The translations under genes and the position numbers were made by a program. The notes beneath the pieces are model-generated. The model was not told the origin of the DNA and searched no databases. It saw nothing but the letters and a program-made list of their open reading frames with translations. This document shows positions 49,565 to 58,564 of a stretch of 64,000 bases of DNA, one piece after another. This DNA is from RGIG8775 sp045612185 (GTDB taxonomy: Bacteria; Bacillota; Clostridia; Oscillospirales; CAG-272): contig JAZKYO010000101.1 in NCBI GenBank assembly GCA_045612185.1, forward strand, positions 7,162-71,161. Reading direction: 5' to 3'. The stretch's first letter is position 1. The number at the start of each line of letters is the position of its first letter.

Positions 49565-49575
49565 AGGAGGTTATT

Positions 49576-50358
49576 ATGGCCGAAGATATTAAGACGGCGG
49601 AAGTAGCGGTATCAGAGGACACCGCGGAGGCTGAGGCGGTTGACACCGACCTCGGCACACAGGATACGGATGCGGAGTTTACCGATGGCGCGGAGCAAGA
49701 AGGGGGACGCCCCGAAAATAACCGCGTTAAGACAGACAAGGCGACCAATTCCGAAAACGCGCATCGCCGAAGAGAGCAGGAGCGCGCAAGAGAGCTTGAG
49801 GCGGCGAGAATTAACGCGATAATCGAGGCTGTGGGGGAGAATCCTTTCACGGGCGAGGTTATGAAGGATGCCGACGACGTGGCGGAGTACCTTGCTATGA
49901 AAGAAATTCAGAAGCAAGGTGGCGATCCGCTTAACGATTACGCGGCGTATCAAAAGAAAAAGGCGCGCGAAAACAGAGCGGCAGAGGAAGAGGCTCAAAA
50001 GAAAGATGCTTGGTTTACAAGCGATTGGGCGGATTTTACCAAAAAGCACCCGGACGTGGAGTTGGACAAGCTTATTGCGGATGAGGGCTTTACCGAATAT
50101 GCCGAGGGAAAGATTGGAGTCAAGCCCCTTGCGGAGATATACGAGGGCTATGAAAGGCTGGTCAAGCGTTCGCAGAAAAGCGCGGAGGACAAGGCGGCGC
50201 AGGCTTTGGCAAACAGCAAAGCGAGTCCCGGCGCGCTCTCCGGTGGGCAGACTTCCAAAAAAGAATACTTTACCCCTGAGGAGGTAAGGGCAATGTCCCG
50301 CGAAGAGGTAAAGGAAAACTACGAAAACATCAAAAAAAGTATGAAAAAATGGACATAA
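49576..50358 (+). CDS. Scaffolding protein
   Basis: 260 residues, acidic, highly charged and mostly helical: an Asp/Glu-rich first 50 residues, a coiled coil (65-90 and 125-145), and a basic C-terminal helix (REEVKENYENIKKSMKKW) that would bind coat. Typical of scaffold proteins, which lie between portal and coat and are removed before maturation. No protease motif is seen, so release may be intact. Confidence 0.85.
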   Translation: MAEDIKTAEVAVSEDTAEAEAVDTDLGTQDTDAEFTDGAEQEGGRPENNRVKTDKATNSENAHRRREQERARELEAARINAIIEAVGENPFTGEVMKDADDVAEYLAMKEIQKQGGDPLNDYAAYQKKKARENRAAEEEAQKKDAWFTSDWADFTKKHPDVELDKLIADEGFTEYAEGKIGVKPLAEIYEGYERLVKRSQKSAEDKAAQALANSKASPGALSGGQTSKKEYFTPEEVRAMSREEVKENYENIKKSMKKWT

Positions 50359-50370
50359 GGAGGACACTAA

Positions 50371-51240
50371 ATGTCAATAGCGAATTTTATTCCTACCGTT
50401 TGGGCGGAGGAAATTGAGCGCGAGCTCAAAAGAGTTTGCGTCTTTGTAGAAGACTGCAATCAAAAGTACGAGGGCAAGATTGAGAAGCAGGGCGATTCGG
50501 TTCGCATTCTCGGTGTTGGCCGTCCTACTATTTCTACTATCACAAAGCCAATGAGCAAGGGGCTTAAGATAGGAGACCCCGAGGAGATTCCCACCACGTC
50601 CGTTACGATGTACATAAACCAGTTCTCTTGGTTTAACTATGGTATCGACGACGTTGACAAGGCACAGGCGAAGGGAGACCTTACAGGTGTATTTGCCGAG
50701 GAGACCACTGAGGCGCTGGCGAATGAGGTTGATAAGCATATCGCTTCTACTGTGGCTGACGCTACGGTTCCCAAGCTGTATGCGACACCCAAGATAGTGG
50801 TTGCGGGCGTACCCGCAAACGATAACGAGGCCAACGTTCTTGACGTGCTTGACCTTGCTATTCAGAAGCTTCAGGAAAACGACGTTCCCGACAGCACTCC
50901 CGTTTCGGTAACCGTTACCCCCAGATTCTTCAATATTCTGAAGAAGGCGTACAGAGAAATCGATACCGACAACAGCGGTATTATTGAGAACGGCAAGGTG
51001 GGCAAGTACGGCGGTGTTACCGTTAAGCGCTCCAACAACGTTTACAAAACCGACGGCGGCGCGGTGGACAACATTCCGATAAGAACCAAGAGAGCCGTTG
51101 CTTTTGCACAGCCTCTCACTCACACCGAGGCTTACAGACCCGACCAGAGCTTTATCGATGCTGTTAAGGGATATATCCTTTACCAGGCGAAGGTTGTAAG
51201 ACCCAAGGAAATGCTTAACATCAACGTTAAGTACGCATAA
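50371..51240 (+). CDS. Major capsid protein (P22 coat-like)
   Basis: 289 residues. FIPTVWAEEIERELKRVCVFVEDCNQKYEGKIEKQGDSVRI and the C-terminal AYRPDQSFIDAVKGYILYQAKVVRPKEMLNINVKY belong to the P22-coat/HK97-fold group of Gram-positive siphoviruses and podoviruses. It is shorter than P22 coat (430). 12 nt after the scaffold gene. A terminator two genes later limits read-through, consistent with high coat expression. Confidence 0.92.
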   Translation: MSIANFIPTVWAEEIERELKRVCVFVEDCNQKYEGKIEKQGDSVRILGVGRPTISTITKPMSKGLKIGDPEEIPTTSVTMYINQFSWFNYGIDDVDKAQAKGDLTGVFAEETTEALANEVDKHIASTVADATVPKLYATPKIVVAGVPANDNEANVLDVLDLAIQKLQENDVPDSTPVSVTVTPRFFNILKKAYREIDTDNSGIIENGKVGKYGGVTVKRSNNVYKTDGGAVDNIPIRTKRAVAFAQPLTHTEAYRPDQSFIDAVKGYILYQAKVVRPKEMLNINVKYA

Positions 51241-51252
51241 GGAGGTGCGCGT

Positions 51253-51570
51253 ATGAATTTGACTATGAGAAACGAAATTGCTACCCCTGTGATGACCGCA
51301 CTTGTGGCATCTACGGACACTGCCATTGATTTTGACGGCAGCGACGAGAGAATCGTTATCGTTATCAACGCTTCCGCTGCCACCACTCTTACCGTTAAGG
51401 CGGGTGACCATATTCAGGGTGTGGCGGACATGACGTTGGACGTTCCCAAGGGCATAAGTCTGCTCAAGCTTGAAAGCGGCAGATTTATGAACGTGAGCGG
51501 CGAGAACAAAAACAAAATTGTTGTAAGCTCTCCCGGCACTCCCTCGGTAGGCGTTGCGGCGTTGGTATAA
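51253..51570 (+). CDS. Capsid accessory (decoration-like) protein
   Basis: 105 residues, almost all beta strands (ERIVIVINASAATTLTVKAGDHIQGVADMTLDVPKG...), with a Ser/Gly/Pro-rich end. The position directly after coat and the beta-barrel look suggest a capsid decoration or head-stabilising protein. Not matched to a named family. Confidence 0.65.
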   Translation: MNLTMRNEIATPVMTALVASTDTAIDFDGSDERIVIVINASAATTLTVKAGDHIQGVADMTLDVPKGISLLKLESGRFMNVSGENKNKIVVSSPGTPSVGVAALV

Positions 51571-51576
51571 AAGAGA

Positions 51577-51606
51577 AACAGCCTTCCTTTCGGGGAAGGC
51601 TGTTTT
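51577..51606 (+). terminator. Attenuator after the capsid genes
   Basis: Perfect 11-bp stem AACAGCCTTCC / GGAAGGCTGTT with TTTCGG loop and TTTT. It lies between the coat and tail genes and would leave coat transcripts in excess of tail transcripts. Confidence 0.85.
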
Positions 51607-51620
51607 GGAAAGGATATATT

Positions 51621-52226
51621 ATGAAACTTGGAGAGATTAAAATTGAGGCGCTTAAGCTGATGTTTGCGAACGGAAGAGAATATATTTCCGCGGACGGCAT
51701 TGAGCAGCTTAAGGATATGGAGGAATACTGCGATTATCTTATATCGATGCCGGGCGCTATCAACCGTTGCTTTGCCTTGCTTGAAGAAATGCGGGTATTG
51801 CCGTCTAAGTCTTTTACTTTGGGAGAGGGCGGCAGGTATGCGCTTGACGAGCTTATTCCCGATTTCTTTGACCTTGAGCGTATTGTTTACGAGGGGCGCG
51901 AGTACAATCCAAACTGTGAATACTACCGAGAGGGTGACGAGATTATTATATCTGATTACGAGCCTGCGGGAGAGTACAGGGTGATATACAAACCTATGCT
52001 TACACGTATATTTGACAGTACGGACGAGGATACGGAGCTTCCTATTCCCGACCGCATTGCGTGTTATATTCCGTATTTTATCAAAAGCGAGCTGTTCAGA
52101 GCAGACGAGCCCGACGAGGCGGACATAGCACGCAGGTGGTTTACAAGTGCCTTGGAGCAGATTTCTAAGAGCGAGGACGGAAGGCAGACGGGTGTGTTAA
52201 GACGTTACTCGGTTTACGAGGTGTAG
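51621..52226 (+). CDS. Head-tail connector / head completion protein
   Basis: 201 residues: helical N-terminal 50, then a beta-rich mid-part (FTLGEGGRYALDEL ... ISDYEPAGEYRVIYKPM) and a C-terminal helix with PDRIACYIPYFIKSELFRADEPDEADIARRWF. The last is the pattern of phage connector/tail-completion proteins of the gp4/gp6 type. Two bases before the next gene. Confidence 0.7.
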   Translation: MKLGEIKIEALKLMFANGREYISADGIEQLKDMEEYCDYLISMPGAINRCFALLEEMRVLPSKSFTLGEGGRYALDELIPDFFDLERIVYEGREYNPNCEYYREGDEIIISDYEPAGEYRVIYKPMLTRIFDSTDEDTELPIPDRIACYIPYFIKSELFRADEPDEADIARRWFTSALEQISKSEDGRQTGVLRRYSVYEV

Positions 52227-52227
52227 T

Positions 52228-55200
52228 ATGGGACTTAAGGCAAGGAACAGGCTGACGCTTAACAATTTCAAGGGCGTGGATTTTTCCTCCTCGGTATTGG
52301 CGGCAGACCCAAGGCGCGCGGTGCGTGCGGTGAACGTGATATGTGAGGACGGCATTAACCGCAAGAGAAACGGTTGGCGGGAGGTTTTTAAGATAGAGGA
52401 CGAAAACCACGCGCCTATGAGAATTAACGGTATTTTTAAGTTTAACGATTTCTTTATCGTTCACGCGGGAGTCAGAATTTTTAAGGCGTTTCCCGCTAGT
52501 GAAAAATATGCGTATATTGACGTTACCGAAAGCTCGACTCACGCTTTATCCGCGGTTGATCCTAACGTTTTGCAGGACACTAAAAGCCAGGGCTTTATAA
52601 TGGGCGGAAGGCTTTATTTGGTGGGGCTTGGAGATTTTCTCGTTTACGGCTCTTGGGATGACGGCAAAACCTTTGAGCTGAGACGGGTTGAGAACGGTGA
52701 GGACACTTATATTCCGACTACTACGATCAATATTAACTGTGACGCCCAGGCAGAGGACGATATCAGAGCCACGCTTGAGGCTCCCAATTTGCTCAGCTGT
52801 AAGCGCATTAACGCTTTGGTTGGAGCTTCTTCGGGGGCGACGTGGACGCTTGACGCAGAGGAGATAGAGCCAAAAAGCGAGGTCAGGGTAAGAGTAGAGA
52901 GTATTGACGAAAACGGACGACTGATAGAGACTGTTTACGCAAACGGGTATGAGCAGGTGGGCAAAGACCCTATAACCGGGGATTCGTCGTTATATCTATA
53001 TAGCAACGCGCCGTATGAGGAAGACGCTTCGGTTAAGGCGTACGGAACGGTGGACTTTGCCCACGGCAAAATAACGCTTGACTTTGACACTGAGCTTGTT
53101 GATAACGATGACAACGTTTACGTTACTTTTGAGCCGCGCAGAGAGCCTGAAAAAACGCGAGTGGTATATGCTACGGGGCAGTTTTATGATACCGTTTCAC
53201 ATTACAGCGCCGCGGTTGGCGGCTACGTGCCGACGTACAAGCCTTACACGATAGCCGTGCTTGGTGCGGTAGAGCAGGACTCCGTTATCGTGCTTGAGGC
53301 GGATCGGGCTTGGTATAAAAAGGACAAGGGAAAATTGATCGTGCTGAAAAACGAATACAAGATAATAACCGCTGAAGGCATTGAGCAAACGGTGTACGGC
53401 GGTTCGGAGATCTTCGATTCAACTATATATGAGCGCGATGCTATTCCCAAAGCGGTAGGCTCAATTAATTTTGAAACCGGTGAAATTATCCTTTGGTATG
53501 ATTTGGACAACCGCGACGACCGAAAGAACAACGTGAAGATTACCTACACGGTAAGCGGCGCGGAAGGCGGCGACGCGGAAGAAATAACCTCAGCCGCTAT
53601 AAACAACAGCCGTTTCGGGTCTTTGTTTGGGGCAAACGGAAACAGTGACCGACTTTTCTTGGCGGGTGGAGGGGAGTTTAAAAACGTTGACTTTTATTCC
53701 GCGTCCGAGGATTTTACTTATTTTACAGCTGAGCAGAACGCAGTGCTTGGTTCTGAGGAGACGGCTATCGGCGGTTACGTAAGGCTTTCGGACTCTACGT
53801 TGGCTATACTTAAGGCGGGGGCTGTAAACGAGCCTGCTATTCATTACCGTACAAGCGACACTCGTTCTGACAAGGTGGTCTTTCCGCTTTCCGCGGGTGG
53901 CGGAGGTGAGGTGATTGTTTCGCCGTTTGCATGTGCCAACTTTCTCGGAGACCCGCTATTCTTATCCGCCAACGGTGTTTTTGGAATTGAGCTTGGGGGA
54001 AACGTGGCTACCACCGAGAGGTATTCCCGTTACCGTTCCAAGCTTATTAACAAAAAGCTTTGTGAGCATGACCGCGGTGTTTTGGGGGACGCGGCGGCGG
54101 TGGTATTCAAGGACAGGTATTATCTCTCTCTTGACGGTGAATGCTACGTTGCCGATGCAAGATACAAGTACGCCTCTGAGGGAGAGGCTTACAGCTCTTT
54201 CAATTATGAATGGTGGTACTTTGACAATATTCCCGCAAGGGTATGGGCGGTTATGGACGAGGCGTTATATTTCGGTACCGCAAAAGGGCAGGTTTGCGTT
54301 TTTGACGGTGAGTACACCGACAGGAGCTATTATAACGTTGACCGCGGTGAAATAGGCTTTAACGTGTCAAGCGGTAAGATCACCTGCGCCGAGAGGGTAA
54401 GCGGAAGCTTTTTTGATGGTGACCGCATTGCTTTTAATTCGGGCGACGTATACGCGCTTTATTGCGACGGTGTCACAGTGCAGGACGGCGTAGTACAAGT
54501 GAGCGAACAGGAGAGTTTAAGGCTGTTTGACGGCATGGAGCTATATGCCGACTGTGTGGGAGAAAGCGGGCTTGAGGTTGGAATTCCGTATACTGTGGCA
54601 GACTCCGACTTTGGCGAATGTACCTTTAAGCTATTGCATAGTGGAGTACCTATTGAGATTAAGAGCGGTGGTTTCAGGTTGAGCAGAAAGGTCAGCGGGC
54701 ATGGACTTCTTGTTTGCGAGAAGGACGGAACCTCTTTTAAGGTCAGGATAGAGGGGGACGAGCTTCCGCTTATTATAGCGGCTTATGACGGAGTGCCGCC
54801 GAGCAATATAGGGGCAGGTGTAATAAACGCAAAGTCTATTACCGCCGAGTGGCAGACTCCCGTATTTGATTTGGGGAGTCCTTGCGCGGTAAAAACGATT
54901 TTGGGAATGACGGTTACCGCTGACCCTCGATACAGCGGTAAGCTTAAGTTTGGGCTTTCAGCCAAATATTCGGCTGACGAATTTATGCTTAAGGGCAGGG
55001 GGGCTTTTGTATTTGACGATTTGTCATTCAACGAGTTTTCGTTTGACACGGCGTTTGCCTCGTCTTACACTGTGAGACTTAACAGCAGAAACGTGAATTA
55101 CGTATCCTTTTATCTGAGGTCGGATGATGACAAAGGGTGCGCTATGCACGAGATGTCTGTTCTTTACAAGATTAACAAAAATATCAGGGGGATTAATTGA
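52228..55200 (+). CDS. Large tail/hub structural protein
   Basis: 990 residues, mostly beta. It begins with NNFKGVDFSSSVLAADPRRAVRAVNVICEDG and has repeated WYFDN, GKTFELRR, DRYYLSLDGECYVADARY pattern resembling the P22 gp10-like stabilisation/tail-hub proteins of podoviruses (WD/propeller-like blades). The start is 2 nt after the connector stop. No tail tape measure is next to it, supporting a short tail. Confidence 0.65.
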   Translation: MGLKARNRLTLNNFKGVDFSSSVLAADPRRAVRAVNVICEDGINRKRNGWREVFKIEDENHAPMRINGIFKFNDFFIVHAGVRIFKAFPASEKYAYIDVTESSTHALSAVDPNVLQDTKSQGFIMGGRLYLVGLGDFLVYGSWDDGKTFELRRVENGEDTYIPTTTININCDAQAEDDIRATLEAPNLLSCKRINALVGASSGATWTLDAEEIEPKSEVRVRVESIDENGRLIETVYANGYEQVGKDPITGDSSLYLYSNAPYEEDASVKAYGTVDFAHGKITLDFDTELVDNDDNVYVTFEPRREPEKTRVVYATGQFYDTVSHYSAAVGGYVPTYKPYTIAVLGAVEQDSVIVLEADRAWYKKDKGKLIVLKNEYKIITAEGIEQTVYGGSEIFDSTIYERDAIPKAVGSINFETGEIILWYDLDNRDDRKNNVKITYTVSGAEGGDAEEITSAAINNSRFGSLFGANGNSDRLFLAGGGEFKNVDFYSASEDFTYFTAEQNAVLGSEETAIGGYVRLSDSTLAILKAGAVNEPAIHYRTSDTRSDKVVFPLSAGGGGEVIVSPFACANFLGDPLFLSANGVFGIELGGNVATTERYSRYRSKLINKKLCEHDRGVLGDAAAVVFKDRYYLSLDGECYVADARYKYASEGEAYSSFNYEWWYFDNIPARVWAVMDEALYFGTAKGQVCVFDGEYTDRSYYNVDRGEIGFNVSSGKITCAERVSGSFFDGDRIAFNSGDVYALYCDGVTVQDGVVQVSEQESLRLFDGMELYADCVGESGLEVGIPYTVADSDFGECTFKLLHSGVPIEIKSGGFRLSRKVSGHGLLVCEKDGTSFKVRIEGDELPLIIAAYDGVPPSNIGAGVINAKSITAEWQTPVFDLGSPCAVKTILGMTVTADPRYSGKLKFGLSAKYSADEFMLKGRGAFVFDDLSFNEFSFDTAFASSYTVRLNSRNVNYVSFYLRSDDDKGCAMHEMSVLYKINKNIRGIN

Positions 55201-57410
55201 TGAGTGAAATGTTGAACACCGACAGCTTTGCGGACGTTGCGGCTCATTTGGCGGAGCTGCTGGGAAGGCTTGAGGGAATGTCGGTATTGGTTAAGCCGAT
55301 TGAGGAATCTGTCAAGAAGGCTATACTACGCAAGACGGCGCACTCCTTACCGGACAGGCCCAGCGATGCGGGAATGACGCCTGCGCAGATTAAGGCGGCT
55401 TTCTACCGTCCTATAACCGACGGGGCACTGTCTGTGCTTGCCGAGGCTGACAGGATAGCTTCGGAGGCTGATGGGTCTATTATTGAAATTATAGGTATTC
55501 TTTTGGCTATCAAGACTATTGTGAATATTTTGAAGGTTGAAAAGGATGCCTTGAGTGCGAGCAACGCGAAAGAGCATGAAGGTATTACTGCCAAGATTGA
55601 GGCTGTAAAAGAGGATAACGCAGCGTTTGAGTTGCATACAGAGCAGCGATTTGAAGCGCAAGGAGACTCACTTATCGCACACTCTGAATGGTTGTCTTCA
55701 CTTGAAAGTATGATTCAAAGCGTATGGAATGGCTGCTTGAAAAAGACCGGTGTACAGGTACTTGACGGGACGTTGACTATAAGCGGTGACATATTTGTGG
55801 GCGGTGAGGCGAAGGCGAAGCAGCTTGAGTCTTTACTTATTGAGGACGCTTGTGTTATTGCCAACGCCGAAGGCGTGCCGCTTGCCGAGCTTTCGGGTTA
55901 CGTTATACGTGTTACGGCTGATTCGGCTTACGCTATTGTGTACGATCCCTTTGAGGATTGCGTGAAGATTGGTCTCGGAGTTTACGATGCTGAGGCGAAG
56001 CAATTCACCTTCCTTGACGGCGAGGCGCAGGCATTGGCGACGAGAGGGGATATTGCGGGCGGCAATATTCCGAAGTGGGACGACGAGAAAAAGACTTTTG
56101 TTGACTCAGGCGTAGCCGCTGAAAAGGTGGCGCAGTTCGGCGCGGTGGTGTCTGACGGTGAGATTCCCGTTATAAGCGGGGGCAAGGTTATGGGTTCGGG
56201 CAAGAAGGTTTCGGACTTTGCGCCTTCGGCACTGTCGGAAAGTGTGGCGGGGGCGCTTAAAGGCTCGGCTTCGGGTGAGGCGGTTGTGTTGCATGATGTC
56301 AGCGAGCTTGAACACAGTTTGGGGGTTAATGTTAGCAGTAAGAATTTATTACATATACCCAATTTTACACCTATCACAACACACAGAGGAATTACTTTTG
56401 AAAAGCAAAATGATGGTGGTATTCATATATACGGCACAAACGATGGAACTGGTAGATCCTTTATAAGCTTATACATGGTAATACCCAAAGGTACTTATAC
56501 TTTATCTGGTATACCAGCTGGTGGAAGTAAATCAACATATTATTGGGAATTTTACGGAACTGAAACAAAGAAAACCTTTGGATATGATTATGGCAATGGT
56601 GTTATTGCTAAATTAGAGAAACAAGAACGCTGTAATTTGGAATTGTCAATAGCTGTTGGAATGACAGTTGATTTTGTAGTATATCCAATGTTAAAAAAAG
56701 GCACAACCGCCACAGCTTACACACCTTATATAGCTGATATAGAGGCGGTGAAGGTGAGGGCGCAGGGGAAGAATCAAATTAATATTGATGCTGATATGGT
56801 TATAGCCTATGCTGATGTTGAAAAATTGGATTTTAAAACGTTTAAGATTGCCAAAAGTGGTGGGTCTGTGTATTTTCCAAGAGCCAATATATATCTCGGT
56901 AAATATAAAGATTACAAGGGAAAGACTATTACAGCAACTATTAAACGGATTGGTAAAACCGGCACAGGCTCTAATACGGCAGACATTTTATATGTTTGCA
57001 ATGGTGTATTTGAAAGAGTGGAAAAGGCAGACTTCCCGTATATAAAAACTGTTACTATTAGTGGCACAGATAATACATCAAACGCAAGCGTTATAAATAT
57101 AACTATTCCAAATGATTTGGAGTATGAAGATGTATATTTAAAAATTTATACACAGTCTGCCGTTAATGATGGTGAATATAGTATCTATACAGATTTTCAA
57201 GTAGAGATAGGCGAAACATCCACAGAATACGAGCCGTACATGGAGCCTGTTGAGTACGCGGTGGGGGATGATATCAAGTCGATATATCCCACGACGACGC
57301 TTACCACCGACACGCCAGGAGCGCTTATTGAGGTGGAATACAACAGAGATATTAACAAGGCGTTTGCTGAATTACAGCAGGCGGTAATACTTATGGGAGG
57401 TATATTATAA
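55200..57410 (+). CDS. Receptor-binding / tail fibre protein
   Basis: 736 residues; ATG at 55200 overlaps the upstream TGA. Residues 1-140 are helical and coiled, 180-380 beta, then two jelly-roll modules: 380-520 (KNLLHIPNFTPITTHRGITFEKQNDGGIHIYGTNDG) and 520-680 (KNQINIDADMVIAY ...), each ending in a Pro-Met-x-x-x-GTxxTxYxPY pattern of phage carbohydrate-binding domains. The gene from about 56340 to 57230 is visibly richer in A+T than its flanks, suggesting a swapped host-range module. Confidence 0.8.
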   Translation: MSEMLNTDSFADVAAHLAELLGRLEGMSVLVKPIEESVKKAILRKTAHSLPDRPSDAGMTPAQIKAAFYRPITDGALSVLAEADRIASEADGSIIEIIGILLAIKTIVNILKVEKDALSASNAKEHEGITAKIEAVKEDNAAFELHTEQRFEAQGDSLIAHSEWLSSLESMIQSVWNGCLKKTGVQVLDGTLTISGDIFVGGEAKAKQLESLLIEDACVIANAEGVPLAELSGYVIRVTADSAYAIVYDPFEDCVKIGLGVYDAEAKQFTFLDGEAQALATRGDIAGGNIPKWDDEKKTFVDSGVAAEKVAQFGAVVSDGEIPVISGGKVMGSGKKVSDFAPSALSESVAGALKGSASGEAVVLHDVSELEHSLGVNVSSKNLLHIPNFTPITTHRGITFEKQNDGGIHIYGTNDGTGRSFISLYMVIPKGTYTLSGIPAGGSKSTYYWEFYGTETKKTFGYDYGNGVIAKLEKQERCNLELSIAVGMTVDFVVYPMLKKGTTATAYTPYIADIEAVKVRAQGKNQINIDADMVIAYADVEKLDFKTFKIAKSGGSVYFPRANIYLGKYKDYKGKTITATIKRIGKTGTGSNTADILYVCNGVFERVEKADFPYIKTVTISGTDNTSNASVINITIPNDLEYEDVYLKIYTQSAVNDGEYSIYTDFQVEIGETSTEYEPYMEPVEYAVGDDIKSIYPTTTLTTDTPGALIEVEYNRDINKAFAELQQAVILMGGIL

Positions 57411-57601
57411 TGGGAACTAAATTGAGAGGGTTTGTAATGAAGGGTTTGCGTGCCGCAATAGGCGAGTGGGGCGACCACGTGGTAATACATGTTGCGGCTG
57501 AATGGCACCACCGAGGGGTACTTTCTGAGGCTGATCTTGCAGAAATCGAGGCGGCGATTGACGCCAAGAACGGGGTTGTGGCGGAGGTGATAGGCGAATG
57601 A
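57410..57601 (+). CDS. XkdX-like small tail-associated protein
   Basis: 63 residues with GVLSEADLAEIEAAIDAKNGV at the C-terminus, the XkdX-type pattern (xxGxLxxxDLxxI). Start overlaps the receptor protein stop, end overlaps the next gene by 4 bases. Typical companion of tail fibre genes; function unknown. Confidence 0.6.
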   Translation: MGTKLRGFVMKGLRAAIGEWGDHVVIHVAAEWHHRGVLSEADLAEIEAAIDAKNGVVAEVIGE

Positions 57602-58185
57602 AGCGGCTGTTTATTATTTTTCTTTCGCTTCTCGTTTTGGTGGCTTGTGTTCCCGCGGGGGCTGAGGCGGCTGATACTTTAGCGACGGTTCCCGATTCGG
57701 GAAATTACGAGACGTCTGAGAATATTGACTCTGAAGGAGGCTTCTTGGGGTGGGTCGGGCAAATCGCAAGTATGACACCGAGTGACTGGGATGCTTTTAT
57801 AAACGGAAAAATTATTCCGTGGGTAGTGCTTGCGGTATCGGCTGTGAGCACGGTGTTAGGAATTCTCCTTCCGTTCTTCAAAAAACTGAGGGAGGCAAGC
57901 GAGGAGTTTAAGAGCGCTACCGAGGAGCTTGGAAAATCCAACGGCGCGACAACCGAAGCGGGGGAAAAGTTTAATGCGGCAAGCGCATCGGTTGAGGGTT
58001 TAAAGGCGGAGGTGCAATTACTTAACGGCAAGGTTGGTGAGCTTAAAGGTGAGCTGGATTCCACTCTTGAAATATTGCGGCTTGCATTTGGAAACATGGA
58101 CGAGCTTATTGAGAAAAACTTTGCGGCGCAGATATTAAAGCTGGGGGGCGGCGGCAATGGCATCACAAAAGACGAAGAAAACTAA
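57598..58185 (+). CDS. Secreted/membrane coiled-coil phage protein
   Basis: 195 residues. A lipoprotein-like signal peptide (MKRLFIIFLSLLVLVACVPAGAEA), one membrane helix (VVLAVSAVSTVLGILLPF) and a heptad coiled coil (about 100-165). Not recognised. Position suggests a membrane or ejection channel role. Overlaps the next gene by 29 bases. Confidence 0.55.
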   Translation: MKRLFIIFLSLLVLVACVPAGAEAADTLATVPDSGNYETSENIDSEGGFLGWVGQIASMTPSDWDAFINGKIIPWVVLAVSAVSTVLGILLPFFKKLREASEEFKSATEELGKSNGATTEAGEKFNAASASVEGLKAEVQLLNGKVGELKGELDSTLEILRLAFGNMDELIEKNFAAQILKLGGGGNGITKDEEN

Positions 58186-58564
58186 AAGAGCGCTCTTTTG
58201 GGCGCGTATATTCAGCTTTTTGGTTTCGGTTTTGCCGCTTGGCTGTTATCTTCTTATTAACTTTGGGCACTACGTTACAAGTATCGGGGACGGGTTAAAG
58301 CTTACCGTGGGCGGTATTGCGATGATTATTATTCTCGCGTTTGCCGCGCTTGGCAAGCTTAAGATACCCGGCAGGCTTATAGGCGCTGCTGTCTTTTGCG
58401 GTTTGTGTTGGTTATTGCGTCCGCTTTTAGCTGACCTTTTGGTGATATCCACCGTATATCTTGCAAGTGTGGTCGCCGACGAGCTGATTTTTGCGCGGAC
58501 AGTTAAAAAGAAAGAGAGGCAGCTGCTTGTTTGCGAGACTGCCGACGAGGTTAAGGGCATATGA
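58157..58564 (+). CDS. Four-helix membrane protein
   Basis: 135 residues with four hydrophobic segments (ARIFSFLVSVLPLGCYLLI, LTVGGIAMIIILAFAAL, LIGAAVFCGLCWLLRPLLADLLVISTVYLAS) and basic loops. A holin is possible, but no lysin is adjacent in the window and the tail position fits a virion-membrane protein equally well. Confidence 0.55.
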   Translation: MASQKTKKTKRALFWARIFSFLVSVLPLGCYLLINFGHYVTSIGDGLKLTVGGIAMIIILAFAALGKLKIPGRLIGAAVFCGLCWLLRPLLADLLVISTVYLASVVADELIFARTVKKKERQLLVCETADEVKGI

